From Azotobacter salinestris (lineage in GTDB: Bacteria; Pseudomonadota; Gammaproteobacteria; Pseudomonadales; Pseudomonadaceae), in the NCBI RefSeq assembly GCF_009363155.1, contig NZ_CP045302.1, positions 3,765,001 to 3,829,000 of the forward strand: 64,000 nt of DNA, read 5' to 3'. The stretch's first letter is position 1, and each line of letters starts with the position of its first letter. The notes below the pieces were generated by a model. The model worked only from the letters and a program-made list of their open reading frames with translations. It did not search any database and was not told the DNA's origin. Below are positions 17,270 to 26,305 of this stretch, one piece after another. A program made the position numbers and the translations under genes.

Positions 17270-18073
17270 TCAATGCAGCGCCGCCACCACTTCCACCTGA
17301 CGCAGGCGCTGGCTCAGCTGCAGGCGCTCGGCCGGGTCGTCGCAGAGCAGCAGGGCGCGCTGCAGGTCGAAGCGCTCGCCCTGGGGGCATTCGAGCAGCT
17401 TGTAGAGGTCGGCGCGGGCGAGGTGGTCGGCGACGCTGGGCGGGCCGAGCAGCAGGACCCGCTCGGCATCCTTCAGGGCCGCCAGCGGGTCGTCGTTCTG
17501 CTGGTGCAGCTGGCGCAGCTGGCGCGACAGGTGCTGCAGCAGGCAGTGCGCGGGGCAGGGCTGCAGGTGGCGGGCTTCGAGCGCCGTCGGCGCGCCGTGC
17601 TGGCGCAGTAGCAGCTCGCGGCAGTCGCGGCTGTAGAGGCGGCGGCCGGTGACCGGATCGAGCAGGTAGTCGGCATTATCCATGCGCAGCAGGATCTGTC
17701 CGGGGAAGTCCACGCCGTGCAGGGGGATCTCCAGGCGCCGGGCCACTTCCAGGGCGATCAGCGCCAGCGCCTGCGGGAGGCCGCGACGCTGTTGCAGCAC
17801 CCGGTGCACCAGCGCCGCGGCGGGGCGCAGGGGCAGGTGGTCCTCCTCCTGGAAGCCCAGCTCGTGCAGCTGGCGCAGCAGCGGCTGGCCCAGCTCCGGC
17901 ACGGGCAGGCCGGGCAGGCCGGCGGCGACCTGCTGCGCCAGGCTGCCGATGTCGCGCAGGGCCAGTTCGGGGCGCAGGGCGGGGTCGTGCTCGGTGGCGA
18001 TCCACAGGGCGGCCTCGAAGAGGGCCGGCGGATCGCGTTGCAGACAGGCGAAGCAGGCTTGGCGCGAGTTCAT
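17270..18073 (-). CDS. SirB1-type transglutaminase-like/TPR protein
   Basis: This 267-residue cytoplasmic protein resembles the SirB1 family: a transglutaminase-like core (LEVARRLEIPLHGVDFPGQILLR) followed by TPR-like helices rich in Leu and Gln. The start at 18073 is chosen over the ATG two codons upstream because the AGGAG ribosome-binding site is 7 nt from it but only 1 nt from the upstream ATG. Biochemical role is not established for the family; members are often found near prmC/prfA or as isolated genes. It is divergent from the dehydrogenase gene at 18200 and convergent with the carbonic anhydrase. No functional link to those neighbours is evident. Confidence 0.78.
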   Translation of the reverse strand: MNSRQACFACLQRDPPALFEAALWIATEHDPALRPELALRDIGSLAQQVAAGLPGLPVPELGQPLLRQLHELGFQEEDHLPLRPAAALVHRVLQQRRGLPQALALIALEVARRLEIPLHGVDFPGQILLRMDNADYLLDPVTGRRLYSRDCRELLLRQHGAPTALEARHLQPCPAHCLLQHLSRQLRQLHQQNDDPLAALKDAERVLLLGPPSVADHLARADLYKLLECPQGERFDLQRALLLCDDPAERLQLSQRLRQVEVVAALH

Positions 18074-18199
18074 GGGCATACTCCTGCACTCTTGTCCTGT
18101 TTTTAGCCGCTGCGGAAGGATCCGTCCAGAACGCGCCAGCCCCTGTGGCCCGGGGGCTGCGCCTATACTCAGGGTGAACGTCAGCCAGGGAGTATCGCC

Positions 18200-19219
18200 A
18201 TGTTCGCCCTGATGAAGGCCGCCCGGCTCGAGGCATTGCATCTGGCGCGGGATCCCGTCACCGGCCTCGAAGCCATCATCGCCATCCACAACACCCGTCT
18301 CGGTCCCGCGCTCGGCGGCTGCCGCTTCCTCGACTACGCCGACACCGAAAGCGCGGTGCGCGACGCCATGCGCCTGGCCCAGGGCATGAGCTACAAGGCC
18401 GCGCTGGCCGGGCTGGAGCTCGGCGGCGGCAAGGCGGTGCTGATCCGCCCGCCGCACATCGGCGACCGCTGCGCGCTGTTCCAGGCCTTCGGACGCTTCA
18501 TCGAAACCCTCAATGGCCGCTACATCACCGCCGTCGACAGCGGCACCTCGAGCGCCGACATGGACTGCATCGCCCGGCAGACCCGGCACGTCACCAGCAC
18601 CACCGACGAGGGCGATCCCTCGCCGCACACCGCCGCAGGGGTGTTCGCCGGCATCCGCGCCACGGCCAGGGCGCGCCTGGGCTGCGAGGAGCTGGAGGGC
18701 CTGCGCATCGCCGTGCAGGGCCTCGGCCATGTCGGCTATGCGCTGAGCGAGCGGCTCGCCGCGGCCGGGGCCGAACTGCTGGTCAGCGACCTCGACCAGA
18801 GCCGCGTGCAGCAGGCGGTCGAGCACCTGGGCGCGCGACCGGTGGCCAGCGACGCACTGCTGCGCGAGCCCTGCGACATCCTGGCGCCCTGCGGCCTGGG
18901 CGGCATCCTCAGCGGCGAGTCGGTCGGCACGCTGCGCTGCGCCGCGGTGGCCGGCGCGGCCAACAACCAACTGGCCGGCCCGGAGGTCGCCGACCTGCTG
19001 CAGAAGCGCGGCATCCTCTACGCGCCGGACTACGTCATCAATGCCGGCGGACTGGTCTATGTGGCGCTGCGCCATCGCGGCGAGAGCGACGAGAGCATCG
19101 GTGCGCACCTGGGCGGCATCCGCCAGCGACTGAGCGCCATCTACGCGCGGGCCCAGGCCGAGGGACGCTCGCCGGCGCGCATCGCCGACGAAGAGGCGGA
19201 GCGGCTGATCTACGGCTAG
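18200..19219 (+). CDS. ldh: Leucine/valine dehydrogenase (Glu/Leu/Phe/Val family)
   Basis: This 339-residue NAD-dependent amino acid dehydrogenase deaminates branched-chain amino acids to 2-oxo acids. The two active-site lysines are visible, Lys66 in MSYKAALAG and Lys78 in GLELGGGKAV, and the dinucleotide motif GLGHVG is at 174-179. Where leucine dehydrogenases have an AEDVGT-like segment, this protein has AVDSGTSS. It is the first gene of a run with E1-alpha, E1-beta and E2 of a 2-oxo acid dehydrogenase, the same order as in P. aeruginosa (ldh-pdhA-pdhB-E2), so its product probably feeds that complex. A -10-like TATACT is at 18164-18169; no clear -35 is seen. Confidence 0.9.
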   Translation: MFALMKAARLEALHLARDPVTGLEAIIAIHNTRLGPALGGCRFLDYADTESAVRDAMRLAQGMSYKAALAGLELGGGKAVLIRPPHIGDRCALFQAFGRFIETLNGRYITAVDSGTSSADMDCIARQTRHVTSTTDEGDPSPHTAAGVFAGIRATARARLGCEELEGLRIAVQGLGHVGYALSERLAAAGAELLVSDLDQSRVQQAVEHLGARPVASDALLREPCDILAPCGLGGILSGESVGTLRCAAVAGAANNQLAGPEVADLLQKRGILYAPDYVINAGGLVYVALRHRGESDESIGAHLGGIRQRLSAIYARAQAEGRSPARIADEEAERLIYG

Positions 19220-19296
19220 AGTTCAGGGGGTGCCGGCGCCGGGGAGCGCCACGCCACCCGCGCCTTCGCGGCTTTCGACATGCATTTCGTGCACTG

Positions 19297-19317
19297 CCCG
19301 CCGTCACGAGCGGCGGG
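19297..19317 (+). terminator. GC hairpin between ldh and E1-alpha
   Basis: CCCGCCG and CGGCGGG pair perfectly around a 7-nt loop, 80 bp after ldh and 35 bp before the next start. It lacks a U-run, so attenuation or mRNA protection is as likely as termination. Confidence 0.35.
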
Positions 19318-19352
19318 TTCGGACGCGCCCACAAGGCGCTGAGGAGCCCAGA

Positions 19353-20441
19353 ATGTCACCCGATCTTCCCTATACCCGCTACCTGGCGCCGGACGGCCGC
19401 CCGGTGACCGAGCTGCCCGGCTGGGCCGACGACTTCAACCTGCTCACCCGGCTCTACCGGCAGATGGTGCTGACCCGTCTGTTCGACCAGAAGGCGGTGG
19501 CCCTGCAGCGTACCGGCCGGATCGGCACCTATGCGCCGACCCTCGGCCAGGAGGCCATCGGCGTGGCCATCGGCAGCCTGATGCAGGCCGAGGACGTGCT
19601 GGTGCCCTACTACCGCGACACTGCCGTGCAACTGATGCGCGGGGTGCGCATGGAGGAAATCCTCCTCTACTGGGGCGGCGACGAGCGCGGCAGCGACTTC
19701 GCCGATCCGCGCGCCGCCCAGGACTTCCCGATCTGCGTGCCGATCGCCACCCAGGCCCTGCATGCCTGCGGCGTGGCCACGGCATTCAAGATCCGCGGCG
19801 AGCACCGCGTCGCCGTCACCACCTGCGGCGACGGCGCGACCAGCAAGGGCGACTTCCTCGAGGCGCTGAACGTCGCCGGGGCCTGGCAACTGCCGGTGGT
19901 CTTCGTGGTCAACAACAACCAGTGGGCGATCTCGGTGCCGCGGCGCATCCAGTGCGGCGCCCCGACCCTGGCGCAGAAGGCGCTCGGCGCCGGCATCCAC
20001 GGCGAGCAGGTCGACGGCAACGACATCCTCGCCGTCTGCGACCGCATGCGCCAGGCCCTGGCACGCGCCCGCCACGGCAAGGGCCCGGTGCTGCTGGAGT
20101 GCCTGAGCTACCGCCTGGGCGACCACACCACCGCCGACGACGCCACCCGCTACCGCTGCGCCGAGGAGGTCCGCCACGCCTGGGAGGAGGAGCCGGTCAG
20201 GCGCCTGCAGGCCTTCCTCGCCGGCCAGGGGGTGTGGGACGAGGGCCGTGAACAGGCGCTGATCGCCGACTGCCAGACTGAAGTGCAGCGCGCCGTGGAG
20301 GCCTTCGAGGCGGCCGGCGTGCAGCCGCTGCCCGCGGTGCTCGAGCACGTCTACGCGCGCTGGCCCTCGGCCCTGGCCGAGCAGCGCGAGATGCTCGGGG
20401 AACGGTTGGCCCGCCGTCAGGGAGGCGAAGATCATGAGTAA
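19353..20441 (+). CDS. 2-oxo acid dehydrogenase E1 alpha subunit
   Basis: This 362-residue thiamine diphosphate-binding subunit carries the ThDP motif from GDG at 159-161 to NN at 187-188 (CGDGATSKGDF to VVNNNQWA). Together with the beta subunit it decarboxylates a 2-oxo acid and transfers the acyl group to the E2 lipoyl arm. Sequence resembles both pyruvate and branched-chain E1 alpha; the upstream branched-chain amino acid dehydrogenase argues for 2-oxoisovalerate-type substrates. The ATG at 19353 is preceded by GAGGAG. The stop overlaps the E1 beta start by 8 bp, indicating coupled translation of the heterotetramer partners. Confidence 0.92.
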   Translation: MSPDLPYTRYLAPDGRPVTELPGWADDFNLLTRLYRQMVLTRLFDQKAVALQRTGRIGTYAPTLGQEAIGVAIGSLMQAEDVLVPYYRDTAVQLMRGVRMEEILLYWGGDERGSDFADPRAAQDFPICVPIATQALHACGVATAFKIRGEHRVAVTTCGDGATSKGDFLEALNVAGAWQLPVVFVVNNNQWAISVPRRIQCGAPTLAQKALGAGIHGEQVDGNDILAVCDRMRQALARARHGKGPVLLECLSYRLGDHTTADDATRYRCAEEVRHAWEEEPVRRLQAFLAGQGVWDEGREQALIADCQTEVQRAVEAFEAAGVQPLPAVLEHVYARWPSALAEQREMLGERLARRQGGEDHE

Positions 20442-21420
20442 CGGCAAATACACCCTGGTGGAGGCGGTCAACCTGGCCCTGCACCGGGCGATGCGCGACG
20501 ACCACAGCGTGGTGGTGCTCGGCGAGGACGTCGGGGTCAACGGTGGGGTGTTCCGCGCCACCCTTGGGCTGCGCGAGGCCTTCGGCTTCAAGCGGGTGCT
20601 GGATACGCCGCTGGCCGAGACCATGCTCGCCGGCCTCGCGGTCGGCATGGCCGCCCAGGGCCTCAGGCCGGTGGTCGAGATCCAGTTCATGGGCTTCATC
20701 TACGCCGCCACGGAGCACCTGGTGTCCCACGCCAGCCGCCTGCGCAACCGCACCCGTGGCCGGCTGAGCTGCCCGATGGTGATGCGCACGCCGATGGGCG
20801 CCGGCATCCGCGCGCCGGAGCACCACAGCGAGAGCACCGAGGCGCTGTTCGCGCACGTTCCCGGTCTGCGCGTGGTGGTGCCGTCGTCCCCAGCGCGGGC
20901 CTACGGCCTGCTGCTGGCGGCCATCGACGATCCCGACCCGGTGGTCTTCCTCGAGCCGACCCGGCTGTACCGGATGAACCCGCAGCCCCTGGTCGACGAC
21001 GGCCGGCGCCTGCCGCTGGACAGCTGCTTCACCCTGCGCGAGGGCCGCGACCTGACCCTGGTCAGCTGGGGCGCCAGCGTCCACGAAACCCTGCAGGCCG
21101 CGGCCGCCCTGGCCGAGCGCGGCGTCGACGCCGAGGTGGTCGACGTCGCCTGCCTCAAGCCGCTGGACCTCGACACCCTGGAGGCCTCGGTGCGCAAGAC
21201 CGGGCGCTGCGTAATCGTCCACGAGGCGCCGAAGAGCTGCGCGGTTGGCGCGGAGATCGCCGCCAGCCTCTACGAGCGCGTCCTGCTCGACCTGCACGCG
21301 CCGATCCAGCGCGTCGCCGCCCCGGATATCCCGCCGCCGCTGTACCGTCTGGAGCAGTTCTACCTGCCGGGCACCGAGGACATCCTCGCCGCCTGCGAGA
21401 CGGTGCTGGACTACGCCTGA
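20434..21420 (+). CDS. 2-oxo acid dehydrogenase E1 beta subunit
   Basis: This 328-residue partner of the E1 alpha subunit has a transketolase-type pyrimidine-binding domain (VVVLGEDVGVNGGVFRAT near residue 25) and a C-terminal transketolase domain. The EHHSESTEALFAHVPGLRVV segment is conserved in this family. It completes the ThDP active site at the alpha-beta interface. It overlaps the alpha gene by 8 bp and is followed after 117 bp by the E2 gene; that gap holds a long hairpin (21451-21484) that could set unequal E1 and E2 levels. Pyruvate and branched-chain versions are hard to separate by eye. Confidence 0.92.
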   Translation: MSNGKYTLVEAVNLALHRAMRDDHSVVVLGEDVGVNGGVFRATLGLREAFGFKRVLDTPLAETMLAGLAVGMAAQGLRPVVEIQFMGFIYAATEHLVSHASRLRNRTRGRLSCPMVMRTPMGAGIRAPEHHSESTEALFAHVPGLRVVVPSSPARAYGLLLAAIDDPDPVVFLEPTRLYRMNPQPLVDDGRRLPLDSCFTLREGRDLTLVSWGASVHETLQAAAALAERGVDAEVVDVACLKPLDLDTLEASVRKTGRCVIVHEAPKSCAVGAEIAASLYERVLLDLHAPIQRVAAPDIPPPLYRLEQFYLPGTEDILAACETVLDYA

Positions 21421-21450
21421 ATCGCGCATCTTCGTGCAGGGGCCAGCTTG

Positions 21451-21484
21451 CTGGCGATGCTCCTGGCGGAGCACTGATCGCCAG
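21451..21484 (+). repeat. REP-like hairpin between E1 beta and E2
   Basis: CTGGCGATGCTCC and GGAGC-actg-ATCGCCAG fold into a 13-bp stem with a 4-nt bulge and a TGGC loop. It looks like the short palindromic repeats of pseudomonad genomes and may stabilise or terminate the upstream mRNA. Confidence 0.5.
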
Positions 21485-21537
21485 CACCCAGGTTCCTGCG
21501 GCGATGCGGGGCATGCAGAAGAATGGGAGTGAACGCA

Positions 21538-22641
21538 ATGAAATATTTCAAACTGCCCGACCTCGGCGAAGGCCTGCAGGAAGCCGAGATCGTCGAGTGG
21601 CACGTCAAGGCCGGCGATCGCGTGAAGGCCGACCAACTGCTGGTCTCGGTGGAGACCGCCAAGGCCATCGTCGACATCCCGGCGCCCTACGACGGGGTGG
21701 TGGCCAAAACCTTCGGCCAGGTGGGCGATCTGTTGCACGTCGGCGAGCCGCTGCTCGGCTACGAAGGGGAGGGCGATGCCGGCACCGTGGTCGGTCGCCT
21801 GGAGGGCGGTGCCGAGGGCCAGGCGGACAGCTTCTGCGTCGGCGCCGCGCCCTCGACCCGCGAACACCTGGCGCCGCGGGCGACGCCGGCGGTGCGTCAG
21901 CTGGCCCAGAAGCTCGGCGTCGAGCTGGCCGGCCTGACCGGCTCCGGCCCGGACGGGCTGGTCACCCGCGCCGACGTGGAGGCCGCCGCGGAAGGCGCGC
22001 GCGAGCGTTTCGGCGGCGAGAAGCTGCGCGGCGTGCGGCGCAGCATGGCGATCAACATGGCCCGCGCGCATGCCGAGGTGGTGCCGGTGACCCTGTTCGC
22101 CGACGCCGACCTGCACCGCTGGCCGCAGGCCCGCGACCCGCTGGTGCGTCTGGCCAGGGCGATCGCCGCCGCCTGCGCCGCCGAGCCGCTGCTCAACGCC
22201 TGGTTCGACGGCAAGAGCCTGTCGTTGCGCCAGCATGAGCAGCTCGACCTGGGCATCGCCGTGGATACCCCGGACGGCCTGTTCGTGCCGGTGCTGCGCA
22301 ACGTCGGCGCGCGCAGTGCGGAGGATCTGAAGGAGGGCATGGCGCGGCTGCGTGCCGATGTGCGGGCGCGCTCCATTCCGCCCCAGGAGATGATGGGCGC
22401 GACCCTCACCCTGTCCAACTACGGCACCCTGTTCGGTCGCTACGCCAACCCCGTGGTGGTACCGCCACAGGTGGCCATCGTCGGCGCCGGAACCATCCGC
22501 GAGGAGCCGGTGGCGGTGGACGGCCAGGTGGCGGTGCATCCGGTGCTGCCGCTGTCCTTGACCTTCGACCACCGCGCGGTCACCGGCGGCGAGGCGGCGC
22601 GCTTCCTCAAGGCGCTGGTCGAGGCGCTGGAGCAGCCATGA
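21538..22641 (+). CDS. 2-oxo acid dehydrogenase E2 (dihydrolipoyl acyltransferase)
   Basis: This 367-residue E2 has three parts: one lipoyl domain with lipoylated Lys42 in ETAKAIVDIPAP, a peripheral subunit-binding domain (TPAVRQLAQKLG to LVTRADVE, about 116-147), and a catalytic domain with His345 in LTFDHRAVTGGE. It accepts the acyl group from E1 and moves it to CoA. The catalytic domain is somewhat short, as in the E2 of the P. aeruginosa ldh-linked complex. The start at 21538 follows GGGAGTG with good spacing; the ATG 5 codons upstream lacks one. No dihydrolipoamide dehydrogenase (E3) follows, so E3 must come from elsewhere on the chromosome. Confidence 0.93.
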   Translation: MKYFKLPDLGEGLQEAEIVEWHVKAGDRVKADQLLVSVETAKAIVDIPAPYDGVVAKTFGQVGDLLHVGEPLLGYEGEGDAGTVVGRLEGGAEGQADSFCVGAAPSTREHLAPRATPAVRQLAQKLGVELAGLTGSGPDGLVTRADVEAAAEGARERFGGEKLRGVRRSMAINMARAHAEVVPVTLFADADLHRWPQARDPLVRLARAIAAACAAEPLLNAWFDGKSLSLRQHEQLDLGIAVDTPDGLFVPVLRNVGARSAEDLKEGMARLRADVRARSIPPQEMMGATLTLSNYGTLFGRYANPVVVPPQVAIVGAGTIREEPVAVDGQVAVHPVLPLSLTFDHRAVTGGEAARFLKALVEALEQP

Positions 22642-22694
22642 CGCCTTGCAAACACCCGGGGTTTCGCCGGCGGAGCTGCGGCAGTGCAGCGATG

Positions 22695-22724
22695 AAGGCC
22701 AGCCTTGCCTGAGATGGCTGGCTT
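22695..22724. terminator. Hairpin terminator candidate between E2 and tctA
   Basis: AAGGCCAGCC and GGCTGGCTT form a stem followed by TTCCTTC on the plus strand. Its place between two convergent genes suits a bidirectional terminator. Confidence 0.5.
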
Positions 22725-22772
22725 TCCTTCACGGCACGCGTAGCGATCCGCCAGCAGAGCTGTCGAGTACGC

Positions 22773-24284
22773 TCAATCGTGCTCCTGCAAGCGAATGCCG
22801 CGGGCGTGCAGCAGGGGAGGGACGATCAGGATCAGCAGCGTCAGGGCGAGGAGCGCGGCGGAAATGGGTTGCGTCACGAACACGAGCCAGTCTCCCTGGC
22901 TGATGGACAGGGCGTTGCGCAACTGCTTCTCGGCCATGGGGCCCAGCAGCATGCCCACGATCACGGGGGCGATGGGAAAGTCGAGGCGACGCATCACTAC
23001 CCCGAGCCAGCCGATCGCCAGCATGAGCAGGAGGTCGAAGGAGGACTGGCGCATGCCGTACACGCCGATGGTGGCGAACACGAGAATGCCGGCATTCAGG
23101 TAGGGGCGGGGAATCCGCAGGAGCTTGACCCACAGGCCCACCAAAGGAAGATTCAAAACGAGCAGGATCGTGTTGCCGATGTACAGAGAGGCAACCAGAG
23201 CCCAGACCAGTTCCCCCGATGTCTGGAAGAGCAGCGGACCCGGCTGCAGGTTGTAGTTCTGGAAGGCGGCCAACAGAATCGCTGCGGTGGCAGAGGTTGG
23301 TATGCCCAGGGTCAGCAGCGGTACCAGGGAGCCCGTTGCGCTCGCGTTGTTGGCCGCCTCGGGGCCGGCAACGCCCTCGATGGCCCCCTCGCCTTTGTTG
23401 GCCGCGAACTCTTGCGGATGCTTGCTGAGCTTGCGCTCGGCCGAATAGGACAGGAACGTCGGAATTTCAGCGCCACCGGCCGGGATCGATCCGAACGGAA
23501 AGCCGATGAGCGTTCCCCGTAGCCAGGCCGGAACCGATCGCTTCCAGTCGGCGCGGGTCATCCATACGGAAGTCAAACGATGTGGACTGCCCGCTTCTTC
23601 TCCCTGGTAGAGCAGACCGTACAGGGCTTCGCCGACGGCAAACAACCCGACGGCAACGAGTACGACCTCGATGCCATCGATCAACTCGGGTATCCCCCAT
23701 GTGTAACGGGCAACGCCCGAGAGGGAATCCAGGCCGATCAGGCCGATGGTCAGTCCAAGGCCCAGTGAGGCGAGGCCGCGCAGCATGGAGGATCCGAGCA
23801 CCGCGGACACGGTCGTGAAGGCGAGCACCAGAATCGCGAAATATTCCGCGGGGCCGAATTTCAGGGCCAGGTTGGCAATGACAGGCGCAAAAAGGGTCAG
23901 CAAGACCGTGGCGATCGTTCCGGCCACGAATGAGCCGATGGCTGCCGTTGCCAGGGCGGGACCTGCCCGTCCGTGGCGTGCCATGGAGTTGCCTTCCAGG
24001 GCCGTGACCATGGAGGCCGACTCCCCTGGCGCATTGAGCAGAATGGAGGTTGTGGAGCCTCCGAACTGGGCGCCGTAATAGATGCCGGCGAACATGATCA
24101 GGGCGCCGGTGGGATCGACCTTGGCCGTGATCGGCAGCAGCAGGGCAATCGTCAGCGCCGGTCCGATACCCGGCAGGACGCCGATCGCGGTGCCAAGCAG
24201 GCAGCCGATAAACCCGCAGATCAGATTGAGCGGGGCAAGTGCAGTGGCGAAGCCTGTGGCCAGGCTCGAGAGGATTTCCGGCAT
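22773..24284 (-). CDS. tctA: Tripartite tricarboxylate transporter large membrane subunit TctA
   Basis: This 503-residue inner-membrane protein of about 10-12 helices is the large permease subunit of a TTT transporter. The conserved early segment [21 protein letters not shown] (residues about 32-52) and [11 protein letters not shown]-type loop are present ([13 protein letters not shown]). Together with TctB and the periplasmic TctC it takes up citrate or other di/tricarboxylates by a secondary mechanism. It is the last gene of a tctC-tctB-tctA operon, 21 bp after tctB. No TctDE two-component system is adjacent. The actual substrate cannot be read from sequence. Confidence 0.93.
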   Translation of the reverse strand: MPEILSSLATGFATALAPLNLICGFIGCLLGTAIGVLPGIGPALTIALLLPITAKVDPTGALIMFAGIYYGAQFGGSTTSILLNAPGESASMVTALEGNSMARHGRAGPALATAAIGSFVAGTIATVLLTLFAPVIANLALKFGPAEYFAILVLAFTTVSAVLGSSMLRGLASLGLGLTIGLIGLDSLSGVARYTWGIPELIDGIEVVLVAVGLFAVGEALYGLLYQGEEAGSPHRLTSVWMTRADWKRSVPAWLRGTLIGFPFGSIPAGGAEIPTFLSYSAERKLSKHPQEFAANKGEGAIEGVAGPEAANNASATGSLVPLLTLGIPTSATAAILLAAFQNYNLQPGPLLFQTSGELVWALVASLYIGNTILLVLNLPLVGLWVKLLRIPRPYLNAGILVFATIGVYGMRQSSFDLLLMLAIGWLGVVMRRLDFPIAPVIVGMLLGPMAEKQLRNALSISQGDWLVFVTQPISAALLALTLLILIVPPLLHARGIRLQEHD

Positions 24285-24305
24285 GCTGACCTCCTTGAGC
24301 CCGGC

Positions 24306-24800
24306 TCAAATCCAGGCATTGACGAGAGGCGGAAGGGAAACCCCAAGCCCGATGCTGAAAAGCCAGTAGACCGGTAGTGCCAGGGCGATGCCGATGGCGA
24401 AGTCCCGTGCCGGACGGCGACTGCCGAACCCATGTGCCGAGCAGGCGAACAGCAGCGCCGCAGCCAGCACGAACCCGATATGCGTGATGAGCAGGGCACA
24501 GATCGCAAGGCCCGCGGTAACCCAGCAGGCTCCCGTCTTGCCGCCGGGCAGGGCCTTGGTAACTCTGCCGCTGTCGTATGCAGGCTCTCGGAAGCCACCG
24601 CCGATGGCCTGAAGGCTTATCGACACACCCACGATCCCCAGAAACACTGCCACGGCATAGGGATAGACGTGCGCCCCCAGGACGGTGAACCCCTTCTCCG
24701 CAGGAAAGCGGGATGCGCCGATCGCCAATGCCGCACTCATGAGGATGAGACTTGCGCCGACCGCCAGCTGTGCCGGGCATACTTTTCGAGGACGGGTCAT
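24306..24800 (-). CDS. tctB: Tripartite tricarboxylate transporter small membrane subunit TctB
   Basis: This 164-residue protein with about four membrane helices matches the poorly conserved small TctB subunit in length and topology. It lies between tctC (1 bp gap) and tctA (21 bp gap), which supports the assignment more strongly than its sequence does. It forms the inner-membrane complex with TctA. The first helix starts directly after a short basic N-terminus (MTRPRKVCPAQL). Confidence 0.88.
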   Translation of the reverse strand: MTRPRKVCPAQLAVGASLILMSAALAIGASRFPAEKGFTVLGAHVYPYAVAVFLGIVGVSISLQAIGGGFREPAYDSGRVTKALPGGKTGACWVTAGLAICALLITHIGFVLAAALLFACSAHGFGSRRPARDFAIGIALALPVYWLFSIGLGVSLPPLVNAWI

Positions 24801-24801
24801 A

Positions 24802-25761
24802 TCAGAGCAGACCGACCTTGATCAGCATGTCGCGCAGGCGAGAGTGCTCATCTTCGACGAACTTGGCAAAGTCATCCCCGCTGATGAAGCCGGGTAGCCA
24901 GGCATTGGTTTGAAGACTTTCTTTCCACAGGTTTGTGCTGGTGGCGGCCAGAACGGCGTCGGTCACTTCCCGGCGTTGTGCCGGCGTGAGGTCGGCTGCG
25001 CCATAGACACCGCGCCAATTGCCGATGGTCATGTCCAGTCCCCGCTCTTTGAGCGTCGGTGCATCGACACCGGCAATGCGGCTGGGCGAGCCGACGGCGA
25101 GGACGCGGAACTGACCGGACTCGATGTATTTCGAAAGCTCGGCATAGCCGCCGGTGATCGCCGTGACATGGCCTCCGAGGGCCGCCGCGACGGCTTCGCC
25201 CCCTCCGCCGAAGGCGATGTAGTTCACCTTGTCGATCGGGATGTTCAGCTTGCCCGCCAATTCGGCGATTCCGATGTGATCCACCGAACCCTTGGATCCG
25301 CCAGCCCATTTGACGTTGGACGGGTTGGCCTCGAGTTCGGCCAGCAGGTCGTCCAGCGTCTTGTAGGGAGAGGCTTTGCGCACGGCGATCACGTTGTATT
25401 CGTGGAAAAGCCGTGCGATCGGCGTCACCTTCTCCAGGGTGATCGGTGGCCTGTTCTGGACCACGGCACCGACCATGACCGCGCCGACGATGAGCAGGGC
25501 ATTCGGGTTGCCCCGGGTGCTGTTGGCGAATTGCGCCAACCCGAGCGTTCCTCCGGCGCCTCCCTTGTTCTCGAAGGTGACCGCCTTTGCCGCCTTGGCC
25601 TCGATCAAGGCCTTGCCCAATATGCGGGCGGTCTGGTCATAACCACCGCCGGTTGGACCGGGGACCATGAATTTGACGGTGTCCAGCGCAAGGGCCGATG
25701 TGGCGAGCAGAGTGAGGGCTGTGACGATCAACACACCGAATCGACGGAGCGAGACGAACAT
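24802..25761 (-). CDS. tctC: TctC/Bug-family periplasmic solute-binding receptor
   Basis: This 319-residue extracytoplasmic receptor has a signal peptide ending near SALA-LDT (about residue 26). After it come the family segments VPGPTGGGYDQTARIL and FENKGGAGGTLG, which form the ligand loops of Bug-type receptors. It binds the carboxylate in the periplasm and delivers it to TctBA. It is the first gene of the operon. About 190 bp upstream is a perfect 7-bp palindrome (25954-25968) that could be an operator. Bug receptors are diverse and often orphan, but here the permease genes adjoin. Confidence 0.93.
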   Translation of the reverse strand: MFVSLRRFGVLIVTALTLLATSALALDTVKFMVPGPTGGGYDQTARILGKALIEAKAAKAVTFENKGGAGGTLGLAQFANSTRGNPNALLIVGAVMVGAVVQNRPPITLEKVTPIARLFHEYNVIAVRKASPYKTLDDLLAELEANPSNVKWAGGSKGSVDHIGIAELAGKLNIPIDKVNYIAFGGGGEAVAAALGGHVTAITGGYAELSKYIESGQFRVLAVGSPSRIAGVDAPTLKERGLDMTIGNWRGVYGAADLTPAQRREVTDAVLAATSTNLWKESLQTNAWLPGFISGDDFAKFVEDEHSRLRDMLIKVGLL

Positions 25762-26089
25762 GGATTGTCTCCAGGCCGCAGTGACTCACTGATGCCAAGT
25801 GAATATTTGTCATCCATTCCAGTTGGATCTTGACCAATGACCGGGCGCCATTCTGTTGAAGGTGCGCCCATGGACAAGTGTAGGTCGGCGCCTGGAGGTT
25901 TTTGGCCAGCCTCGACTCGGGAAGGCTTGAAGGCGTCGGGCTGCTGCCTTCGCCGACATGACATGTCGAATGGTTCAGCCGGCCACGTATCACCGTTTCT
26001 GTTGTGCCGGTGCCGTATGGGCCGTTCGGGACAGGCGGTTCGGACCTGGCTTGTCGCGCCGGGGGAGAGCGGCAAGCGGGGGGCTGGCC
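25762..26089. other. Intergenic region upstream of tctC
   Basis: No gene is supported. It contains the CGACATG-A-CATGTCG palindrome listed separately and presumably the tct promoter, which I could not place. Confidence 0.4.
25954..25968. promoter_or_regulatory. 15-bp perfect palindrome, operator candidate
   Basis: CGACATG and CATGTCG around a central A, in the gap between tctC and the gene at 26090. It resembles dimeric repressor sites; which regulator binds is unknown. Confidence 0.35.
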
Positions 26090-26305
26090 TTATTTCCAGC
26101 CCGCCAGCTCTCCCTTCACTGCCGCGATGCAGCCCTGCAGGCGCTGCGGGTCGCGCCATTGCTCGGCCTCGATGAGGTGGCGCAGGGCGATGCCCGTGTC
26201 GTCGGAAAGCGTCATCAGAATGCTGCCGTCCGGGCCGTTCACGCAGAAATTGACGTTGTATTCCGCCTGGAAAGCCTGGCTGATGGTCTGAAAAGGGCTA
26301 TCCAT
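26090..26305 (-). CDS. Small DUF3509-like protein
   Basis: This 71-residue cytoplasmic protein starts MDSPFQTISQAFQAEY and contains PDGSILMTLSD. The pattern of a short protein with an early aromatic-rich strand and a late helix with QRLQGCIAAVK resembles the DUF3509 family found in pseudomonads, whose function is unknown. The start at 26305 is supported by AGGAAG 8 nt upstream; longer in-frame starts lack a ribosome-binding site. It is divergent from psiE. Family assignment is from memory of sequence character and is not firm. Confidence 0.6.
   Translation of the reverse strand: MDSPFQTISQAFQAEYNVNFCVNGPDGSILMTLSDDTGIALRHLIEAEQWRDPQRLQGCIAAVKGELAGWK

Noticed and set aside
18164-18169. TATACT before ldh as a sigma-70 promoter
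   Set aside because: The -10 is good but no convincing -35 is found at 16-18 bp; not listed as a feature.
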